This document shows, one piece after another, positions 57,536 to 64,000 of a stretch of 64,000 nt of DNA (position 1 is the first letter of the stretch; every line of letters starts with the position of its first letter). The stretch spans positions 9,610,001-9,674,000 of the forward strand of contig NC_065877.1 in NCBI RefSeq assembly GCF_933775445.1. The letters are read 5' to 3'. The notes below the pieces were generated by a model. The model was given only the letters and a program-made list of their open reading frames with translations, was not told the DNA's origin and made no database searches. The position numbers and the translations under genes are program-made. Origin of the DNA: Argentina anserina (taxonomy: Eukaryota; Streptophyta; Magnoliopsida; Rosales; Rosaceae).

Positions 57536-60085
57536 ATGGAGATACCCATCACTCCAAGCCTTGAAAACCCAACAACACCAAAAGACTACAACTTGCTGAT
57601 TAAGCAACACGCCCGCCTCAAAAATGACCATGCAATCCTCTCAGCCTATGCCCACATGGAATCCCTACGACTCTCCCCAAACAGCTCCTCCCTCCCTCTC
57701 GTCCTCAAGGCCTGCGCGCGCCTTAAAGCCGTCAAGACAGGGAAGCGAATCCACTCGAGTCTTTGCAACCCGGGTTTCGACAGAGATGTAAGAATTGGGA
57801 CCGCCCTCGTTGACTTCTACTGCAAATGTGGGCTCACTGACGATGCAGTCAAGGTGTTCGATGAAATGCCTGAGAGGGATTTGGTTGTGTGGAATGCTTT
57901 GATTCATGGCTGCGTTGGGTGCGGCTGTTATGAGGAGGGTGTGGAGTTGTTTAGGGAGATGCAGGGGGAGGGGTTGAAGCCGAACTCGCGCAGTGTGGTG
58001 GCGTTGCTTTTGGCGTGTAGGGAGGTTTCGGGGTTGGGGTCCGGCAAGGAGGTGCATTGTTATGGTTTGAGGAATGGGTTGCTTGAGGGGGATGCTCATG
58101 TGGGGACTGCTTTGATTGGGTTTTATGTGAGATTTGATGTTGGGTTGTCGCGGCTTGTGTTTGATTCGATGGCTGTGAGGAATGTTGTTAGTTGGAATGC
58201 AGTGATTACAGGGTATGTTGATGTTGGGGAGTATTTGATGGCGGTGGAGCTTTTCGTGCAGTTGCTTGGGGATGGGGTCAGGTTTGATTCTGTCACGATG
58301 TTGGTTGTGGTTCAAGCTTGTGGGAAAATTGGATGTGTTGAATTGGCCAGGCAAATACATCAGATAGCTGTGAAGTGCAGCTACAGCAGTGATGTCTTCG
58401 TGGTAAATGCATTGTTGAATATGTATAGTGAGTGTGGATGTTTTGAGTTATCGCGTGCATTGTTTGAAACTGCCCTAAACCGTGATGTAGCTATGTGGAA
58501 TTCCATGCTGGCTGCATACAGTGGATATGGTTTATATGAGGAAGCTATATATTTATTTTCGAGAATGAGAATAGAAGGAAGTAAGGAAGATGAGCGAACT
58601 GTTTATATATTGTTATCCTTGTGTGAAGAATTATCTGATGGCTTGAGAGAAGGCAAAGGCTTGCATGCTCTTGCGCTCAAGAGTGGGATGGAAATCAATG
58701 TTTCTTTGGGAAATACATTGTTAAGTATGTATGCTAATTTTGACTCTGTTGAGTCTGTTCAGAAGGTTTTTTCTGAGATGAAAGGTTTAGATGTTATCTC
58801 GTGGAACACTCTTATCAGGGCATTGGCCTGCAATGGTTTGCGAGATGAAGCATGGGAAGCATTTGGTGTTATGCGAGAATCTGGAACGAAGCCCAACCCG
58901 CACACCATCATATCTGTCCTTGCTATTTTTAAAGATGCAACATTTCTAAATACAGTGCGAGCAATTCATGGTTTTGTAACGAAACAAGGTATTGAAGTTG
59001 ACCTATCTTTGAACACTGCACTGACAGAGATATACATGAAAAGCGGTGATGAAGCAGCAGCTAGGACTCTATTTGAGGGCTGCCCTCACAGGGATGTGAT
59101 CTCATGGAATGCTATAATTGCCAATTACGTCAGGATTAATGATAGCAACGGAGCTCTGTTACTTTTCAAACGTATGATTTCAGAAGTGAAACCCAACTCT
59201 GTCACGATCATAAGTATTCTCTCATCGTGTACCGAAATTGCATCTCTGCCTCTTGGTCAATGCTTGCATGCTTATGCAACAAGGAGACACTTCTCGTTTG
59301 ACTTTGATTTATCTCTTGCAAATGCTTTTATATCGATGTATGCTAGAAGCGGTAGTATGCAATATGCTAACAAGATCTTTAAGAGTTTACCAACGAGAAA
59401 TAGTATCTCATGGAATGCCTTGATAACTGGCTACAGCATGCATGGTCAGGGATATGATGCTATTCTTATGTTCCAACAAATGTTGGAGGAAGGTTTCCAA
59501 CCATATTGTTCGACTTTTGTAGCTGTTCTATCTGCTTGCAGGCATTCTGGTATGATAGAGATGGGATTGAAGCTTTTCCACACTATGGTACATGATCTTG
59601 AGATAACGCCCAAGCTTGCTCACTATGGTTGTGTAGTTGACCTTCTTTGTCGTGCAGGCCGCTTAGATGAAGCTAGAGAGTTCATTGAGTCAATGCCTAT
59701 AGAACCAGATGCATCAGTGTGGAGGGCTTTGCTCAATGGTTGTCAAGTAAATTGTGCGACAAATAAGTTAGCTGAAGAAATTTTTGTGAAACTGGTGGAA
59801 TTGGAACCCATGAATGCAGGGAATTATGTTCTGCTATCTAATGTATACGCTGCAGCAGGTCTGTGGCTAGAGGTCAGAAAGGTAAGAACCTTGCTGAGGG
59901 AAAAGGGTTTGAAAAAACCCCCAGGAACAAGTTGGATTATTATTAAAAGTCAGGTCCACTATTTCGTCGCCTCAGACACATCACACCTTGATTCAAACAG
60001 AATTTATGAATGTTTAAATTCTCTGTCAGCCTTAACCAGAGAAATTGGTTATATTCCTGATTTATTGCGTGAAGAAGAGATTTAA
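57536..60085 (+). CDS. Pentatricopeptide repeat protein, PLS class, E/E+ type
   Basis: Intronless, 849 aa. A long series of PPR units of alternating P, L and S type is visible, e.g. GTALVDFYCKCGLTDDAVKV, VVWNALIHGCVGCGCYEEGV and ISWNALITGYSMHGQGYDAI. The E region follows (DASVWRALLNGCQ ... NAGNYVLLSNVYAAAGLWLE) with an E+-like tail (KKPPGTSWIIIKSQVHYFVA, SALTREIGYIPD) and then a stop. There is no DYW deaminase domain. Such proteins bind single-stranded RNA in mitochondria or chloroplasts and usually help C-to-U editing, recruiting a deaminase in trans. The N-terminus (MEIPITPSLENP) lacks an obvious transit peptide. The ATG at 57536 is the first in frame; a GTG precedes it at 57512. Confidence 0.93.
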   Translation: MEIPITPSLENPTTPKDYNLLIKQHARLKNDHAILSAYAHMESLRLSPNSSSLPLVLKACARLKAVKTGKRIHSSLCNPGFDRDVRIGTALVDFYCKCGLTDDAVKVFDEMPERDLVVWNALIHGCVGCGCYEEGVELFREMQGEGLKPNSRSVVALLLACREVSGLGSGKEVHCYGLRNGLLEGDAHVGTALIGFYVRFDVGLSRLVFDSMAVRNVVSWNAVITGYVDVGEYLMAVELFVQLLGDGVRFDSVTMLVVVQACGKIGCVELARQIHQIAVKCSYSSDVFVVNALLNMYSECGCFELSRALFETALNRDVAMWNSMLAAYSGYGLYEEAIYLFSRMRIEGSKEDERTVYILLSLCEELSDGLREGKGLHALALKSGMEINVSLGNTLLSMYANFDSVESVQKVFSEMKGLDVISWNTLIRALACNGLRDEAWEAFGVMRESGTKPNPHTIISVLAIFKDATFLNTVRAIHGFVTKQGIEVDLSLNTALTEIYMKSGDEAAARTLFEGCPHRDVISWNAIIANYVRINDSNGALLLFKRMISEVKPNSVTIISILSSCTEIASLPLGQCLHAYATRRHFSFDFDLSLANAFISMYARSGSMQYANKIFKSLPTRNSISWNALITGYSMHGQGYDAILMFQQMLEEGFQPYCSTFVAVLSACRHSGMIEMGLKLFHTMVHDLEITPKLAHYGCVVDLLCRAGRLDEAREFIESMPIEPDASVWRALLNGCQVNCATNKLAEEIFVKLVELEPMNAGNYVLLSNVYAAAGLWLEVRKVRTLLREKGLKKPPGTSWIIIKSQVHYFVASDTSHLDSNRIYECLNSLSALTREIGYIPDLLREEEI

Positions 60086-60841
60086 GCTAAAAGAGGTGAC
60101 AGTATCTTGCTTTTTTCATATATTTGAGGGTTGGGATGGGTTCCATTCATGAATGTAAATGGTATTAACATAATATTTCAGAAACACAAAATGGTCTCAA
60201 AATGAAGACCTTTAAAGAACAATTCTCTGAAATGCTTTTCCAGAAATATGAATTTCTCCGAAGCATGAAGGAGCCAAGAGCAGCAGTCTCAAAATCATGA
60301 AACAAACATTATTCTCAAAAGCATGAAGATATGAAGGTGGCTTTTGTGTTCCGGAACAGATTGTTTGCGACACTGGTAAAAAAAATTGAAGTGTTTGCTA
60401 ATGATTCTTGCTAATTTCATTGGAACCTCAGAGAGCATAATTATTGTTTCACTCTTTCTATTACTACTGTATGTAGCAACCTTTCATGCCCATGTCCATA
60501 GCTGATTAAAGATGGGCAATCTAGATTCTAGAGGTGCACTACAAAGCTTATGATTCACACTTTCTTTTTTACTTCATTCCACAGTCAAAATAAAAGAAAG
60601 CTTATATCTAAAAATAAAATACAGCCATTTCTATTTTAAACATTACTAAGGAACAAGGAAAGCAATCTACATAAGCTAATACAGATCTCAATTATGTGTC
60701 CATTTATCCATCCTGTTGTTATGATGATATGCAAACTCAATAACAAGACGAGCAGTAAAGCAGTAAGATAGGAAAATAATGGAAATATACATATACATGA
60801 TGTGCAAGTCAAGCTTCAATATTAGTGCCCACTGCTGCATT
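60086..60841. other. 3' UTRs of the convergent PPR and Rab genes
   Basis: No other feature is seen. Confidence 0.4.
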
Positions 60842-63659
60842 TTATGAGCAACAACTAGGAGGCGCTTGATTTTCTTGTTTCTGCTTTAAAATGTTTCTCT
60901 TTGCTACAGTAGAACCCTCTTCTAACAGACTAGGGATCTCCATTATCTGCTAACACAATTTCAGCTGGTTAGGATTTAAGAGTAAAGTAAATGCATCGTA
61001 TGACTAGATAATCTTGGTTGCCTACTCTATAATCCCATCGGGTACTCCTTATTTACTTGGGTTGTATCAACAGTAATGCTGCTTTAATTATATGGACAAG
61101 TTATAGTTATTCGATATACAGCAGTCAACAAAATACGAAATACACTTAATTATAAAGTAATAAATGTACTTATGCCTATTATGCATTACCAGCTAGCTCA
61201 AGTTCGTATCTGAAGTTCACGTACAACAATAAAATGAACTTACTACATTCCTTGCTATGTTTTAAGCAGCTATTTTACGCTGATGTTTATTTATTTTTAG
61301 ATGAAAACGAATGTATATATCAGTAGGGGGAGCTGTTTGACATAGATTTTAGGTGAAATGAAAAAAAAAAATCTCTTGATTTTGTAAGAGCAGGAGCAGA
61401 TAAAGGCCTGGTGTATACAATAAGGGCATAGAATTTCCTTATCAGTTGATATTTATCTTCATTATGCACAACTTTCTGGCATCAGTAGTGTATCTCCTTG
61501 TTGTAGTATTCTAAAGAGAAAAGAAAAAGGAAAGGAAAACAAACACACACAAACAGATGGAAATCAGATTCGCAAGTAACTTTCTACATACCTTTAATGC
61601 TAGCTCCTGGAAGCAATGCTCCACATTTTCTCTCGTCTTAGCGCTGCATTCAAGAAACATGCATCCAATATCTTTTGCAAGAGCGATGCCCTCTTCTCTA
61701 CTCACAGCCCTCTCAGATTCCTGAAATTACATACAAGTTCTTTTTTATACATACGAATTAAGAAAAATAAGTCAACTACGTCATTTAACGCTGCATAGGT
61801 TGTAAGACGAATGAAGATACATAAAAAGCCTTGTAACAGAGCGCTTATCAAGGTGTGTAGCCACTGGTTTAACCTAGCTCTTGATTTGGCAACTGAATAT
61901 CCTGTGTAATGGCCTCTCAATCAGGTTACGAAGTAAATAAATCTTGTCTAATCAGACTTAATTGATTTTGGCTCTAAGTATGACCATTGTAGGCGCTTTA
62001 AACCTCTGTAATAGTACTCTCGTGGACCTTGTTATTCTACAACGTACTACATTTGAGGTGTATCAGATTATCTTGTGACATGTATAAAAGGCATGCTACT
62101 ATATGCTAAGACACTCTTGGTTGTCTATTTACCGCTAGAGAAGAAAAAGAAATCCCAATGCTATGATCCAGAATCAGGAGCAGTATTTCTATTATCATTT
62201 CCAGGATAAGACACAGAGAGTGTGAACTTACTCTATCAACTTTATTCCCAACAAGCACCTTCACACAGTCCTGATTGGTTGAGTACAGTTCCACTTCTTT
62301 AGCCCATACATCTGATAAGTTGGTAAAGGTGTTTCTCCTAGTCACGTCATACACTAACATAAAGCAAATGAATCATCTGTTAATCGAAATTTGGCAACTA
62401 TAGCATGCAGACTTTAGACAATAAATCTGCAAGACTGATATAATTGTTCAAATTTATAGCAGTTAAATAGAACTGTTCAAATCCTTTCTCCCCTTTTTCA
62501 TAGTTCATATGCAATACAATTATTCAAATTTAATTAAAGTTGCATGTGAAAATTGAACACTAACAAGAAAATGCGAGAACTGTTATGCATTTGCTACATG
62601 GAACCACATTTTCGTTTTATTAAAAAATTGTGGAGACAGGCAAAAGGAAGTGACCAGATAGCATACCCAGAATGATCCCTTGGGCACTTCTATAGTAAGA
62701 GCTTGTTAATGTTCTGAACCTCTCCTGTCCGGCTGCAATAGACAATGTGTCTTTTCATGTTATCAAACAATTCTATTCATGATTAATCTTCATCATTCAA
62801 ATAAAGAAGAAAAAATGAGGGCTTGCTCTGAAACCCCTCAACAAGTTTACACTATTTCAGATGATTCCCATGAACAAGGGGCCAAAAGAAAATTCGCATC
62901 ACATAATGAACTAATGAAGTATAGACAAGTTTCACATAAGCTACCTGTGTCCCAAATTGTCATCTTAATTCTCTTCCCACCCACATTGAGCAACTTAATT
63001 TTAAAATCCACACCTGCAAAGATAGAAACAAGACCCATCAAATGCATGCATCAGAATGGTTGTCTCAATCAATCAATTACAAATTCACATATATCAGATT
63101 TGTACAAGTTGAATGTATCAGAATGGCTGTGTCAATCCAATGAATTAATTGACATGCTAACATACATATTGTTATGAAACACTAAAAGCTATCCACTTTC
63201 CAAGCCCCCTCTTCGGAAAATGACAAAAAGTTTAATCTTCTCTGAATTAAAAATGCATGAACTCAAGAACTGACTAATTAAGTTGCATTATAAGAACAAA
63301 GAAGAAAGAAAAAAATGAAGAAAGCTATGATGAGCAGACATAAGAACCCCATATAGTACAAAGAAACAGCTAATTGTTCAAATTCCAAAACCCAACTAAC
63401 AGATCCAACAGTTCATCCCAAAAACATGCAGAAAGATCAAAACCAGTAAAAGGGTAACTCTCTCCTCATCATCCAAAAAGAAAATGCCAAACTACAAAAA
63501 CCAAGCAACAGAAAAAGAGATACCAATGGTGGGAGCAAGATCGTCAACCGAGTTGGAGATGAAGCTAACAAGAAGACTACTTTTGCCGACAGCAGAGTCT
63601 CCGATCAGCAAGATCTTGAAGGACAGATCGCAGCTGCTGCTCTGCCCTGAAGAACTCAT
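60842..63659 (-). CDS. RABC2A: Rab GTPase, RABC2 type (Rab18-like)
   Basis: Small GTPase of membrane traffic. Six exons: 63659-63524, 63013-62945, 62732-62667, 62353-62232, 61720-61592 and 60946-60842, with GT-AG introns and consistent phases, giving 208 aa. Nucleotide-binding motifs in order: P-loop GDSAVGKSS (about 20-28), switch I with APTIGVDFK, WDTAGQERF, NKVD and ECSAKTR. The C-terminus ends SCCS, with two cysteines for geranylgeranylation. The DLSFKILLIGDS start, VYDVTRRNTFTNLSDVW and IMEIPSLLEEGS blocks match plant RABC2a as recalled; RABC2b is the alternative. The frame is intact. Plant RABC2a has been linked to peroxisomes and myosin, but nothing here tests that. Confidence 0.94.
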
Positions 63660-64000
63660 TTTAGGTGGTGATGATAATTAATGCTCTTGTTCTGCCAAAG
63701 TGTCAATGTCTCCTTCTCTCTCTCTTTCTCTCTCTGAAAATTTAAGCACAGTGAAAGAAATGTGTATATAATGGTGGAGGAAATCTTTTGAAAATAACGG
63801 AATAGGAAGAAGGATGCTAAAGAAAACGGCTATACCTGAACTACAACTACCAATGTGTATTTATTCCTTTTCCTTTTTCTTTGCTTTGCTTTGCTTTTCA
63901 TGTTATTATTAACCCGGGTTTTGTCCTAAAGCCTAAAGCTCTCTTCTTCTCTTTATGTGAATTTCAGTTGTGTATCCAACAATGGAGGGACTCGAATTGA
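63660..64000 (-). promoter_or_regulatory. 5' UTR and promoter of the Rab gene
   Basis: On the sense (minus) strand a GA-rich tract (GAGAGAAAGAGAGA type, plus-strand CT run at 63711-63736) lies about 50-80 bp before the ATG. This is common in plant leaders. The rest of the promoter continues to the window edge. Confidence 0.45.

Noticed and set aside
57665..58360. 231-codon open frame antisense to the PPR gene
   Set aside because: It lies wholly within the strongly supported PPR coding region on the other strand and has a shadow-type composition (His, Pro, Asn rich).

Overview
This window is nuclear DNA of a flowering plant (eudicot). The evidence is spliced plant-type genes with GT-AG introns (gamma-TIP aquaporin, ZAT5-like zinc finger, PLS-class PPR protein, RABC2-type Rab, alpha carbonic anhydrase), long AT-rich spacers, and many plant hAT, Mutator-type, LINE and solo-LTR insertions. 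A Rosaceae-like species is only a guess from the style of the proteins; nothing here proves it.

Layout. 0-7 kb is transposon-rich. It holds a Mutator-like element carrying a fragment of a YIP4-type gene, two hAT-type MITEs with perfect 8-bp target duplications, a LINE-like retroposon and a Mutator-type MITE. 8.5-9.4 kb (-) is a TIP1 aquaporin. 9.9-13.2 kb holds diverged and tandem duplications and another hAT element. 13.3-15.1 kb may be a transcribed locus of unknown nature. 15.8-18.2 kb (-) is a four-exon MFS transporter. 19.6 kb (-) is a cytosolic tRNA-His(GTG).

22-46.7 kb is the most unusual part. It is a tandem array of a small-gene family I do not recognise, encoding about 105-aa proteins with three predicted membrane helices, one phase-2 intron in the coding region and a 3' exon that is normally untranslated. 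Copies (my labels): A0 (orphan exon 2, 23.6 kb), A1 (25.2 kb), A2 (26.9 kb), A3 (29.8 kb), A4 (38.2 kb), A5 (40.8 kb, broken) and A6 (42.8 kb). The order A1-A2-A3 is repeated as A4-A5-A6, so a three-gene block seems to have been duplicated. The two blocks are separated by a 4.85-kb hAT transposon with a dead transposase gene, itself split by a 1.5-kb solo LTR. MITEs sit at sites where sister copies show the empty site.

47-48 kb (-) is a ZAT5-like C2H2 zinc-finger repressor. 48-51.8 kb has no recognisable gene. 52.5-53.9 kb (+) is a six-exon ankyrin-repeat protein with a hAT MITE 165 bp upstream of its ATG. 54.7-56.1 kb (-) is a seven-exon alpha carbonic anhydrase. 57.5-60.1 kb (+) is an intronless PLS/E-class PPR protein. 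60.8-63.7 kb (-) is a six-exon RABC2-type (Rab18-like) GTPase, complete in the window.

The single-copy genes are unrelated housekeeping or regulatory genes; no shared pathway is implied. Exon boundaries were placed by eye from reading frame, splice dinucleotides and remembered family conservation, and no alignment or transcript data were available.
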